DNA of 64,000 bases, from NCBI GenBank assembly GCA_903813345.2, contig CAIIXF020000006.1, positions 27,909,936 through 27,973,935 on the forward strand, written 5' to 3'. Positions 22,818-34,667 of this stretch are shown here, in pieces; within the stretch, counting starts at the first letter, position 1, and each line of letters begins with the position of its first letter. The notes under the pieces are model-generated. The model was not told the DNA's origin and made no database searches. It worked only from the letters and a program-made list of their open reading frames with translations. This stretch comes from Owenia fusiformis (taxonomy: Eukaryota; Annelida; Polychaeta; Sabellida; Oweniidae). A program made the position numbers and the translations under genes.

Positions 22818-23600
22818 ACCTAGGGCGGGCCACAAGAAATGTCAGATAAGAAATAAGGCCCAGACTAGGTTTAACTTGTTGAATTAAAATCACATGTGAT
22901 TCTTGTTGACAAATGTCAAAATCTCAGACTGACCTGTAGATTTCTCACTCAATCTCTTCCTCAGTCATCTCGTTCGCCAACGCCACAAATTAACTACTCA
23001 AGATTTGATAAAAGACAACTCTGATATTGTCAACAAGTGTGTTTAAGTATGGAGAATATTGCTATTTTCCTACTGACATTTTTTAAAATGGTGACTTGGA
23101 AGTAGCGAAACACCTTTTAAACAGTTAAAGAATGATAATGTGATAAATTGGTTGAAGGTTATTTTGTGTGTTACCTACGTAGGTTCATTAGCAGGAGTAA
23201 TCCAAACACCTACCTGTCCGAATTATTTTTTCTGGTCCTAATTTTTCCTTTTTTGAAATCTGAACACCTCCTAATTTGAAGAGTGAACAAGTTCTAATCT
23301 GAACAATCTTCACAAAATTGCTCAAATATTTCCACTTATACACTGCTTTTTTATGATATCAAAACTTTTGAAAAAATTCAATGGTCTTTCTAGCATGACT
23401 AAAATCATTTAAAACAGATTTTTGAATGCCTTAAAGCTATGTGGTCAATATAGTGAATATTAATATTCATTGAGAATGCATTTATATTTCTTCAAAATCC
23501 AGAATCTTGGAAATGCAAATACCTCGAAATCTGAACACCTCTTAATTCGAACACTTTAAGCTGGTCCCAATGGCGTTCGGATTAGACAGGTTTTACTGTA
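22818..23600. repeat. Intergenic; MITE with GAACACCT motifs
   Basis: From about 23180 to 23600 lies a relative of the 17495 element, ending GGCGTTCGGATTAGACAGGT followed by TTTACTGTA. The rest shows no gene. Confidence 0.45.
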
Positions 23601-23621
23601 TACATAATACAAACAATCTCT

Positions 23622-23719
23622 CCATTTTGCTGTATTTTTAGTCATATTAGAACTGTTATCCCTTGTCTTACCATTTTGCTGTATTTCTAGCTATATAACA
23701 ACTGTTATCCCTTGTCTAA
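23622..23719 (+). repeat. 49-bp direct duplication immediately before the DHPS copy 1 start
   Basis: CCATTTTGCTGTATTT begins at 23622 and again at 23671. Each unit has a pyrimidine-rich acceptor-like stretch (TTTTTAG, TTTCTAG) and ends CTTGTCT(T/A)A. The next unit would start CCATTTT; instead CCATGG, the start codon, stands there. A 5'-UTR intron could end in either copy. Confidence 0.7.
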
Positions 23720-23721
23720 CC

Positions 23722-26700
23722 ATGGCAGAGGTACCAACGATTGCACAAGATGCCGTCATGGTCTCTACAACTGGAAAGCTTCCTGTAGACCCAGTAGAAG
23801 TGAAAGGTTATGACTTCAGTGATCCAGAGGGAGTGGACTACCACAAACTGCTCAATATGTACAAAACCTCTGGATTTCAAGCCACAAACTTTGGAAATGC
23901 CGTCGAAGAAATAAATAAAATGGTAAGCTAGTAGGATAAGGATATTTACCCTAATTCTTTGCTGTTTTGAAATGTTGTTTGTTTGGAGGATGTGCTATGA
24001 TATCTGAGTATGATTTACATCCACAAAGAAACTTGGCTGAATCCTGCCATTTTAAGGATTTGAGCCCTGGACTCAGCTCAATGTGAACTGAATATCATTT
24101 CACTGAGGTGTTGTTTCAAACTTTGCACGAATATGTAGCATGAGTGCTAAGTTTAGGAAATTGATGTAATCTAAAAATGACCTTAGGTGCATTAGACAAG
24201 TATAATGCAATGCAATAATATGAAATACAGTACATTCTTCCAATTGGCTGAAATTAGACACACCTTGTATAGCTCTGTGTGAACTGTGAATTAACGATCA
24301 TATCTCATCGCTAATTGCATTTTTAGATTGAAAAGAAGTTAGAGCCTTTACCACCGAAGGAGGAAGTCAATGAGGAAAGCATAAATCTCAATCCAGTTGG
24401 ACGGGAAAAATCAAACTGTACGATATTCCTTGGTTTCACATCAAATCTTATTTCTTCTGGCACACGAGAAACAATAAAATATTTAGTCAAAAATAATATG
24501 GTAAGTATTTGATTGTATGTGACTTCATATGGCAACAATTTTATATCTGCAAAATAAGCTAAATTTAAATCATCTAGATGCGAGTAGGTAGTTACCAGTT
24601 TCACCACCAGGTGGCTTATTCGGGATAGATGACATGGCATGGTATTAGAAAGTTCCCTTAAACTTGAATATTCATCAGTTTTAGTGGGAGAATTTTCATA
24701 TTACCCTTTTGTATCTGATAGTGATACATAAACAAATATGTCTAGTAAAAGAAAATATTATCAGCCAAATATAAGAAAAGATATTTCACTTTTTGTGATA
24801 TTATAACATGGGGTCTATGGTGAATCTCCCTGACCTAGAAGTCACATAATCATTTCAAAGAAAATTAAATTTTCAAAGTTGATAAGCACACAACACATTT
24901 CTAGAAGTAATCATACATGTAGATTTCAAATATGATATCACTTTGATAATTCTTAATGATGAAAATCAAGATTATTTCTACTCGCATCTAGTCTATTTGT
25001 TCAAAACAATGCCAGGAAAAGTAAAATGATATCACTTGTATCACCAGATCAGAAGTGACTGTTTTCATACAACAGTAAAACTTGTTTATTCAAGCACGCT
25101 TCTAATCTAAACACCTCTCAATGTGAACACTTTTTCTGTCTCATTTTTAAAGTGCTATATTCTTCCATGTTGAAAAACCTGGAAATGTGAACACCTGCCA
25201 ATGGAAACACTTTTTTTATTTACTTTTTTCTGGATTCTGTTCTTTTGGTGCTTGGTGTTTAGATTACAGTGATTTTTCTGTGATTTCACTTGGTATAGAA
25301 ATATTGATTTATGCTTCAGGTGGATTGCATAGTGACAACAGCAGGGGGAGTCGAGGAAGACTTCATCAAATGTCTCGCACCAACTTTTTTAGGAGATTTT
25401 GCGTTGCCAGGGAAACAGCTGAGAATGAGTGGAATCAACAGAATTGGAAATCTCTTAGTCCCAAATGATAATTATTGTAAATTTGAGGACTGGATTATGC
25501 CCATATTAGATAAGATGTTAGAGGAACAAAAACAACAGGTGAGATCATTAAAAGTTAAGAAAAAAGAAAAAAAAGAAAGGAACACTTTCTGATGGAACAC
25601 TTATCCCTAGAGAGGTCTGTAGTTTTACCTTCAAGAGTAAAATGAAGTTTCCGATTTAATTTCCCACATATAAATTAATGCAGTTTAATTTTCTTTCAAT
25701 TTGACACTCTTTCAATAATTATGTTCAGTTTTTATGTCACCACCACAATTAGTGACATATTGTTATAGTCTCCAACTTTTTGTGGACAATGTTCAGCGTC
25801 GCATCTGTAACAAATGGCAGGTGATGACATTTTGCATGTTAAAGCCATCTATTCTATTTTTCTTTTCATGTCAAGGATATTCATTCATTGATGTTCCATT
25901 TTATGCCACCTATTTGAGTTTGAGACTGTTATGAGTATGAGGCTACATGAAAATCTTAAGTGAAAAGAAGTAAATGGTGATGCAAAAAAGCAACCCTTTA
26001 ATTATATGCATAATTTTGTTGGAATTGTCTTGACATTTCTTGTGCTATGAAACAGTGGTTGAATTCAAGTTTATTGTTGCTTGCAGTCAATCAAGACTGA
26101 TAAAAAATTGAATATTGTAGAGAAAATGCATTTTTTATTTTCTCAAATACTGTAGATCTATAGATGTCTCTTGCCTATGCAAATGTTTTAATATATTGTA
26201 GGGTACAATATGGACTCCTTCAAGCATGATAGCCAGGCTTGGTAAAGAAATTGATAATCCAGATTCTGTTTATTACTGGGCATATAAGGTAAAAAACTTT
26301 TCAATTTGAACAATTCTAGATATGTACAGTATGAGCCTTTCATTTTTAACTAGCCATTTAGTGCACCATTTTTGTTATCTAGAATAAAATAAATCTTTCA
26401 AAATTCAGGAAAAGTTGAATTTTTACTTAAGTGTTCTGTATGCCAGTATACTTAAATATATTATATCTATCGTGTAAAAAGTCTTTTTCGCAACAACTTA
26501 TCATAATGTGTATTGCTAACAATATTTTTTAATGATTTTTTCCAGAACAACATTCCAGTGTTCAGTCCAGCTCTAACAGATGGATCTATTGGAGATATGA
26601 TCTATTTCCATTCGTATAAGAATCCAGGTCTCATACTTGACATTGTAGAAGGTATTTACATACAAAATTTAAAAGTTTATTTTATTTTGATAATTCTAGA

Positions 26701-29700
26701 TATAAAGTATAAATTCTTTGTTATATAATACACTCCCCTCCATAAGTTTGGCAACCTTTTTCCCCCATTGAACTACGTGTTAAAGCCTCTTTACCTTTGA
26801 ATTTTTATTTACTTAACCTGCGATGAAAATACTAGGGGTCCCACGATACAGTATCTTCAATTTCGATACGAGCAACGATATTTACCTCACGATACGATAC
26901 GAGCAATGTAAGTGCGTAACAAATAAATTTATTTAATAAAAACAAATACGTTAACAAGACAAATGTCAACCGCTGAACTTTGAACGTGAAACGTGAAACC
27001 TATTATTAGTCCTAAACCGGAAATACATTCTACGCCGGATTACGCTAGGCGGATAACAAAATGGAAACGGGACAATGGGTAGATACAATCCCATGTTAAC
27101 CAATGGGAAATGGTAGGTTTGCCGCAAGTCATATGACAGAATATCCATCCATCCGAGTCCTTGCAAAAAATACGAGTTAGGCAGGTAATTGAATTTGAGA
27201 ACTTTATTTAACAAAAAATTGATATGTTTCTTCAGGTTCAACAAAGTTATAGGGCTTTAAAGTCCAAATTGTTTTTCAAAAAACCTCTCCCATTGAAATA
27301 ACACAGGAGGCGAAAAATAATTTTCAAAAATGACTTTGAAGCGCTGTAACTTTAATATTCATCAAATAAACTAAACACTTAGTGTTCAAAAAAGTTAGAC
27401 AATTCAATTTTCTATATGAAAATATTTTTTGCTGAATCTTTTACTGTAAAGATATCCTGATTTCTGATTTGCCCAGAACCCTCCATTTCCCATTGGATTA
27501 CATGAGAATGACGATTTTCAAAAATTTATCATCAATTTTCGACCTATTGTAATTTAGGAAAAAAATTGAGAAAATTTGGAGGTATTGGAAATAAAGTCAA
27601 GTTAGGTTTCCATCAATATCATAAGTTATTTCATCGCCGGTTAAGTAAATAAAAATTCAAACGTAAAGAGGCTTTAACACGTAGTTCAAAGGAGAAAAAA
27701 GGTTGCCAAACTTATGGAGGGGAGTGTAAATGTGTTACTTATGTTGTCCAAATGTGTTACAGATGTTGTCACAAATGTCTCAGATGTTTTTGTTCAAATA
27801 AATGTTACATTGTGGAATTTCTCTGAAAACCCCATGGTCACGGATATTATTCAACTTCATTACAGACATCATCAGAAAATGTTACAGATATTGTTTATGT
27901 TTCACACATTTTGTACATTTTTTGTGTCACACATATTGTCAGTTTGTTATACAGTTATTACTCAGGTGTATAGCAGTTATTAGTCATGTGTGTTACAGAT
28001 ATAGTAACCTTTTATGGAAATTGTCCATAACATATATTGTCCATGTGTGTTACAGATATTGTTACAGATATTGTCCATGTGTGTTATAGATTTTGTTACA
28101 GTGTGTTACAGATATTGTTTATGTGTGTTACAGTTGTAACCTATTACGAATATTGTCCATAACATATATTGTCCATGTGTGTTGCAGATATTGTTACAGA
28201 TATTTTACATGTGTGTTACAGATATTGTTACAGATATTGTCCATGTGTGTTATAGATTTTGTTACAGTGTGTTACAGATATTGTTTATGTGTGTTACAGT
28301 TGTACCCTATTACGGATATTGTCCATAACATATATTGTCCATGTGTGTTGCAGATATTGTTACAGATATTTTACATGTGTGTTACAGATATTGTTTATGT
28401 TTTGTAGATATCCGCAGGATGAACAGTCAAGCCGTGTATGCTGAGAACACTGGTATGATAATCCTTGGAGGAGGAGTTGTTAAGCACCACATATGTAATG
28501 CTAATCTCATGGTAAGACTTCCCCTCTTTTCATATGTGGGGATATTAAGCACCACATATGTAATGCTAATCTCATGGTAAGACTTCCCCTCTTTTCATAT
28601 GTGGGGATATTAAGCACCACATATGTAATGCTAATCTCATGGTAAGACTTCCCCTCTTTTCATATGTGGGGATATCAAGCACCACATATGTAATGCTAAT
28701 CTCATGGTAAGACTTCCCCTCTTTTCATATGTGGGGATATCAAGCACCACATATGTAATGCTAATCTCATGGTAAGACTTCCCCTCTTTTCATATGTGGG
28801 GATATTAAGCACCACATATGTAATGCTAATCTCATGGTAAGACTTCCTCTCTTTTCATATGTGGGGATATTAAGCACCACATCTCTGAAATGCTAATCTC
28901 ATGGTAAGACTTCTCTATAGTCAAATGTGGGAATATTAAGCACCACATCTGTGCTTATCTAGTGGTTAGACTTCCTCTTTTGCCATATGTTTGGATATCA
29001 AGCACCACATATGTAATGCTAATCTCATGGTAAGACTTCCCCTCTTTTCATATGTGGGGATATTAAGCACCACATGTGCAATGCTTTTCTCATGATAAGA
29101 CTTCTCTATAGTCAAATGTGGGGATATTAAGCACCACATCTGTGCTTATCTAGTGGTTAGACTTCCTCTTTTGCCATATGTGGGGATATCAAGCACCACA
29201 TGTGCAATGCTTTTCTCATGGTAAGACTTCCTCTTTTGCCATATGTGGGGATATTAAGCACCACATCTGTGCTAATCTGTGCTTCTGACTCTGTCTTTGA
29301 GTGTAAAATATGTAAAATACCAATGAGGTATTGTCCGACAAATAATAGTGGTAACCAAACTACAGTACAAACTGTGGAAAATGATTTTGTAGCATCTTTT
29401 TTAATGCTTATGAATAAACATCCTCCAATCACAGGGCTTCAAAATCCAAAATATATTCTTTCTTTTTACCCCCTGCGATAAGCAGTTAGCATTTCCCAGA
29501 TGAAGAACTCGCAATCTGATTGGCTGTCGCAACACTGCGACAGAAATCATGTATAAGGCATTGCGCATAATTAGATCACATGATTCAGTTTAATCGGGCG
29601 CTTCCAAATTGGTTATAGCAGGGGGAAGAAGGAGGTACGGATTCTGAATACCTACTTAGCAGGATGATGAATAAATACCTCTTAAATTATCAGTAACTCT

Positions 29701-30709
29701 AAAGCCTACCTTAAACTTATTCATGTTGTTTTTAGAGAAATGGTGCAAACTATGCAGTATTTGTGAATGTTGCTAATGAGTTTGATGGCAGCGATTCGGG
29801 GGCTCGGCCTGATGAAGCCGTCTCTTGGGGAAAGATCAAGATGGATGCGAAGCCAGTGAAGGTACGATCACAATATCGTTGCTATTGCAATATTTTCAGT
29901 CGTCCAATCATAATATCTCTGTCCTGATTGGACGCTTCCTCGAGTTCTCCCAGTACTGCACTTTAGTTAAAACTGTTACACTAATTTCACTTCATTTTTA
30001 TTGAGATTATGTGACCTGATTGAAAATTGATCGACAGGTAAGTTCATCAAGAAAAATTAGTTGAGGATTTATTGTTTGTTTAAGTAGCTAAGTTTAACCT
30101 TAAATACCTTGAAATTAAATAAACCACCAAAAGGCCTGCAATGTGGACTGTCAGTATACTTTCACACAAATGTTTTCTATGTTTATTAATAAGCAAAATC
30201 TGTATCAGTAATTAGAGTCCTTGTATTACAATACAAAGTAATCTTAATGACCTTTGGGACTGCCAATAGATGGCAGAATACTCATTGGTATTAATTAAAT
30301 ACATGCACTTTAAAATGTTGCTTCAAAAATCACCCGTGAAGATAAATTTGAATGAGAATATTCAAAACCATATAATATTGAAACTGAAACCATGCAAGTA
30401 AATAATTATGAAGAGAAAATGTGATTTTAATTTGATTTATGTCTTGTAGTTGATGTTTTTAACCAGCAATATTTACATAGAAAGCAATGGGAGAAGTGTG
30501 AAGAACAACTCACAAGAGAAATTAGTGAACTGCCATCTATACGAGTCCTGGCTCCCATTAAAGTCATTTATATTGAGAAAATCTCATGGTGTTATAGTCT
30601 ATTAATGTAATGTATGTTTACGCTTTTACAGATATACGGCGAGGCATCAATGGTTTTCCCACTGCTGGTTGCAGAGACATTTGCTAGGACTTTTAAACAA
30701 GAGAAATAA
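23722..30709 (+). CDS. DHPS: Deoxyhypusine synthase, copy 1 (eight exons, 364 aa)
   Basis: Exons: 23722-23922, 24327-24500, 25320-25538, 26202-26288, 26546-26651, 28408-28511, 29736-29861, 30632-30709. All junctions are AG/GT and in phase; the 364 residues compare with about 369 in human. The enzyme uses NAD+ to move the aminobutyl group of spermidine onto one lysine of eIF5A, the first step of hypusine formation, as a cytosolic tetramer. Conserved stretches include [65 protein letters not shown] and [14 protein letters not shown]. Lys330 corresponds to the catalytic lysine and His289 to the catalytic histidine known in human. Nothing is missing, so it should be active. Intron 5 holds a MITE and a minisatellite; intron 6 begins with a tandem array of the exon-6 end. 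Confidence 0.96.
24595..25020. repeat. Dispersed repeat in DHPS copy 1 intron 2
   Basis: Inverted relative of 18880-19445. It is followed at 25073-25215 by a half-copy of the GAACACCT MITE, beginning ACAGTAAAACTTG. Confidence 0.55.
26731..27726. mobile_element. Tc1/mariner-type MITE with long inverted repeats, rearranged inside
   Basis: The ends are CACTCCCCTCCATAAGTTTG and its reverse complement, with TA at 26729-26730 and 27727-27728. The terminal sequence is of the kind known in mariner elements. It lies in intron 5 of DHPS copy 1. A second copy begins at 63711. Compared with that copy, about 120 bases of the left arm are replaced by about 250 bases (26832-27085) containing repeated CACGATAC phrases, a nested foreign insertion. 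Confidence 0.75.
27727..28400 (+). repeat. Intron-5 minisatellite of DHPS copy 1 (TGTTACAGATATTGT units)
   Basis: Tandem units built of GTGTGTTACAGATATTGT with CCATAACATATATTGTCCAT variants. A longer unit of about 165 bases occurs twice (about 28030-28195 and 28195-28370). The array runs up to the exon-6 acceptor at 28407. Each unit contains TTACAG|AT, resembling the exon-6 acceptor. The open frames in this stretch are repeat translations only. Confidence 0.8.
28512..29275 (+). repeat. 65-bp tandem array duplicating the exon-6 donor end (DHPS copy 1)
   Basis: The unit is the last about 30 bases of exon 6 (AAGCACCACATATGTAATGC, then TAATCTCATG) plus GTAAGACTTCCCCTCTTTTC of the intron and ATATGTGGGGATATT. 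The true donor is at 28512. Copies with an intact ATG|GTAAG donor follow at 28577, 28642, 28707, 28772, 28837 and 28904, and more degenerate ones to about 29275 (about 11 units). Reading past the true donor stops at the second donor (TGG TAA at 28575-28580). Confidence 0.9.
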
Positions 30710-32438
30710 TGACTTACTTTAGGTTGAGGGTTTTATATAACAGATTCTACAATGTGTATTGTGTATAAGATACTCTACAATGTGTATTGTGTATAAGATA
30801 CATGTATCGTACAGTGTACTGACGTGACGTGCACTGATGATGTATAACTTTATGAACTAAAACATTGATAAAACTTATACATACTGAACTATGTTAAAAT
30901 TAGGTTAAAGGCATAGCACACATGTAGCTGCCTCATTAATATATTCAAATTATACAAGCTCTTGTGAATAACACGAAAACATGGTTAACCAATAACTACA
31001 CTGGACCTCCTCAAACAGTCGTTCTCGTGTTTTGCTAAATACATGTACATGTACTGTATAAATATGACCTTTCACCGACATTCAAGTCATTCTAGATTCA
31101 AAGAACTAGGCATGTATTGATTTTTATAAATAATATAAAACTAAAACTAAAAACTAACTATTACAGATACAGCTGACCAGAGGTTAGTTGCTTATTATTT
31201 ATGTTTATTTTGATAAAATTAAATGCAATCAGATATTTTGACAATTTAATGAAAGAAGGGTTTGATTGGTTGATGTAGTTATTAGGTAAACAGAAGGAGT
31301 GGAGTACCCTTTGCATTCGTTTGTCTTCACTTCTTAAAAGAGAGCTTCGTCTTTAGTTAAACTAGACTCTGCACGCATGGTAGGAGTGGAGCCCGGGGAG
31401 TGGAGGAAGTGTAACAAAGCAGTCAGATATCTGAAAGAAACACATAAGGGAAATTGGCAATAACATAGTATTATCACCACTTAGATCATAATTCAGCAGG
31501 CCACATAGTGAATCTCCCCCTCGGGCCCTGGGCCAAAGTTTCATGATGTTGCCCTTTGAAATGAGGTTAATATGTTGTTCATGATAAATTATGATAGTAG
31601 TTAGACTGTGTCAACATAGTGGTATAATCTGAGATTATCAGAGTCTGAGAAATAATGCTTATTTGGAGCTATCCTTAGATCGCTTAGATGCGTGGAATCG
31701 TGTTCATTGGCAGTCATGCAAATTTATGATGATATGAAGTTAGATGCTTAGATATGAATACGGTTCATGAATCTTATATGCTATTATCTTCTAGCGAACG
31801 AACGCTGATACATCGCCATGTGATAAACATATACTTACATGATAGGTCAACATTTTGAAAACTGAAAAGAAATTCAATTGTGTTAACATTGTTACTAACA
31901 AACAGTATTAAAACAAGGCATTAACATGCAAAATGTTCTGGTGGTGACATAACAAGTCTGCTAGTACCGCTCATAGTCGGACATTGTCCCCATAAGTTAC
32001 GATTGAGAGCGGGCGAAGGAATTCGAGAGTACTAACCAACTTTAGATATCAATTTGATCTAAAGGTGTAAGTTGTTCTTTGATCTATGACTAGGTAACGT
32101 AAGGAATGTTTTATTGTTTTAGAATACTTATTTTAAATGAAACAATCTTTCATTTGTAATAAAAATATTGAGATACGTAAATACGTTGTCATTTTGTTCC
32201 AACGACGTTAAGATAGATGTTTCATTATATTCCACATATAGTTCCAAGAACAAAAGACAGTCTGATGTGTTTTGAATATAAAAAATATGTATATAATATA
32301 TAAAAAAAGTAGAAAAAAAATTTCAAAATTAAATAGTTATCATTCAAATGATGACCATAATATTGACGATGTTTTCTGAATTTTTTGATTTAAGACAAAA
32401 TAAGTTTAATAACTTCACCATTTCGCTACCAATTCTTT
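30710..32438. other. Intergenic, 3' of DHPS copy 1
   Basis: A 26-base direct repeat (TCTACAATGTGTATTGTGTA) lies at 30746-30800. A dispersed repeat shared inverted with 16180-16260 lies at about 31300-31380. No further exons are recognised. Confidence 0.45.
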
Positions 32439-33275
32439 AAAGGCCCCATGTAAAGTTTAAACCACTTTGGCTTATATTGTAGTCTTACCCAATGTTATCA
32501 AAGTGTGATATGTGAAACTTTTTTTTAAAATTTCAAAATGTGGTTTTTGATAGACTTTTTGTTCCAAAATTTGTGAATTTATTTAAAACCAACTTTTAGA
32601 GGTCACTCATATCTTCTAATTAGCCACAATTCATACCAATGCATAGCATTCATCCTCCCATGTTTTTTGCCGTAAAAATTAAGAAAATCGGTTCATAAAT
32701 AAACGAGAAATGAACTTATCAGTGCATGAAAATGGTTCTGAGAAAAATGCATTTCAAAATTTTAGTTCTCATAGAAACCAATGGTACAATGATATCTAAA
32801 ACATAATTTATTCTTACTTTTAATCTGGTTAGACAATCAACATTGGTTTTTTATGAAAGTCTAACATATTTAGAAAAGATTGACATCGAAAAAAAAATTT
32901 CAATTTTTTTCAAAAAGTTTTTGGTACCTTAGTGACATCACTAATGTTTCAAAATATTTTTGATATGCTAAAACATTGAAGTGGCCCATTAAATATGGCA
33001 TTTTATTATTGAAATAGTGTGTCCTTTGTTCAATCTTTGCATTGGTGTTAAAAAGATAATCTTTTTTGAAATGCATTAAGAAATATTTGATGATCAAGAA
33101 ATTTCAACTTTTTTTGAAAAATGGCGGGAAATTTGAATATTTGAGAAACGAAATGCTCACAACTTTTTTATCAAAATTTTTTTTTGTTCAAAAATCTCTA
33201 AAATTACTTTTGAAGTCCTGACAAATAGTAAATGAATGATAAAAAAATATTTTCAAACTTTAGACGGGGACTTTA
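32439..33275. mobile_element. MITE with AAAGKCCCC ends, copy 1
   Basis: Ends AAAGGCCCCATGTAAAG and (right end, reversed) AAAGTCCCCGTCTAAAG. The interior matches 61885-62598 in reverse complement. It is rich in T/A runs and codes for nothing visible. The target duplication is unclear because TTTAA-like sequence overlaps the ends. Confidence 0.65.
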
Positions 33276-33469
33276 AACTTCCTTCTATGTTGGCATTTAA
33301 TTCATACGTGACAGAAAACATTATAATCGAAACGGATTGTAAAAGGTCGTCTCCCAATCATAAGTAAAATTCTCTCGAATTCACATTGAAATAATACGAT
33401 TTATTGAAATAATCAAAAGGAAATTATCTGCTCGATCTAGGAAAGCACGAATCAGTATTCATTGGCTTC

Positions 33470-34481
33470 CAAATATGATAGAGAAAATTGGTCAGATTGA
33501 GTGTCTTTGCCATCAAATAAAAGAACTGATGTTTCACGCCCGGTAATCGGAAGAAATGAACGGAGGAGTAGCTGATTTTTGCTAGAAAATTCCACAAATC
33601 TGGAAGATTTTTTTTCATGAGAAAGTTTACAATTGAATTGCTGAATGAATAGGTGCAGTACACGGGAAAATGTGTTTTTGAACTGATGGACTTCTAAGAT
33701 AAAAGACATATTAAAAAAGGCGCAACGTCACCAACGTGGAAATGTCAATGTTTTTGCTTTAAATTAAGCAACAACTGTCGACACGACCTTTAATAAATAT
33801 ATATAAGCGACATTTTTATAACAAAATTAATGCCATTGCCAGTTTTTTTTAAAATAATTTTCCAAACGTTATATAAAAAATAACCGAGAATAATTAACAC
33901 TGAAGGGGGGGTGAACGGAGAGGGGGAGTGATATGTCTTTAAGGTGGAAAAAATTTCCACGAATTCGTATACTTGAAAAATGAACTCAGTATTCACTTTT
34001 CAGAGTTGTAACATCAAGTTGTTACTCAGTAACAACTTGATGTTACAACTCTGAAAAGTGAAAAATATGGACATATGGTGTAATTGGAAATAAAGTCAAG
34101 TTACATATCTCCTCCGTTCAATTTTAATAATTTTCGATTATTTTTTATATAACGCATGATAACATAAATTACAAAACCAACGATGACAATAGTTTTGTGA
34201 TAATAACTTCACCTACAAGTATTTATAAGAAGTCCATCAGTTCCAAAAAATCCGAGAAGACCTAACATATTTCCTCGTGCAATGCGCCTATTCATTTAGC
34301 CATTGTAAACTTTGTAAATATATCTCAAATATGTGTTGAATGTTCTACCGAAAATCAGCTACTCCCCCTCCCCTCCGTTCATTTTTTCCGATCACCGGCC
34401 GTGTATTTGGAGGTTTTTATTATAGTTTTGTTTATGTAACATTAATGTACGCTTTGGAGCTCCCATCTCCAAAGCGTACAT
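33470..34481. mobile_element. Imperfect long palindrome of about 1 kb with perfect 67-bp centre
   Basis: 33535-33700 pairs imperfectly with 34220-34400 (AAATGAACGGAGGAGTAGCT against AGCTACTCCCCCTCCCCTCC and onward). The centre, 33994-34060, is a perfect palindrome with 33-base arms (CACTTTTCAGAGTTGTAACA... ) around one C at 34027. A separate hairpin with 15-base arms (ATGTACGCTTTGGAG) and a 7-base loop ends the region at 34445-34481. No coding sequence. Confidence 0.65.
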
Positions 34482-34667
34482 AGAGCTTGAACCTTAACTC
34501 GGAAACGGCACACTTTTTTACGTTTTATGTATGAAAATAGTATGAGAGTTGCACAGGAAAATGAATCCAAGTTGTATATTATGTGGCATATTTTGATATT
34601 TTGTTACGGTCTCCGTTTTTTGTGACGGCGGTTGGCGATCGGCGGGTGGCGCGCGGTTGGCGTCTTT

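Noticed and set aside
28093-28407. 104-residue open frame rich in CYRYC motifs
   Set aside because: It is the translation of the TGTTACAGATATTG minisatellite, not a protein gene.
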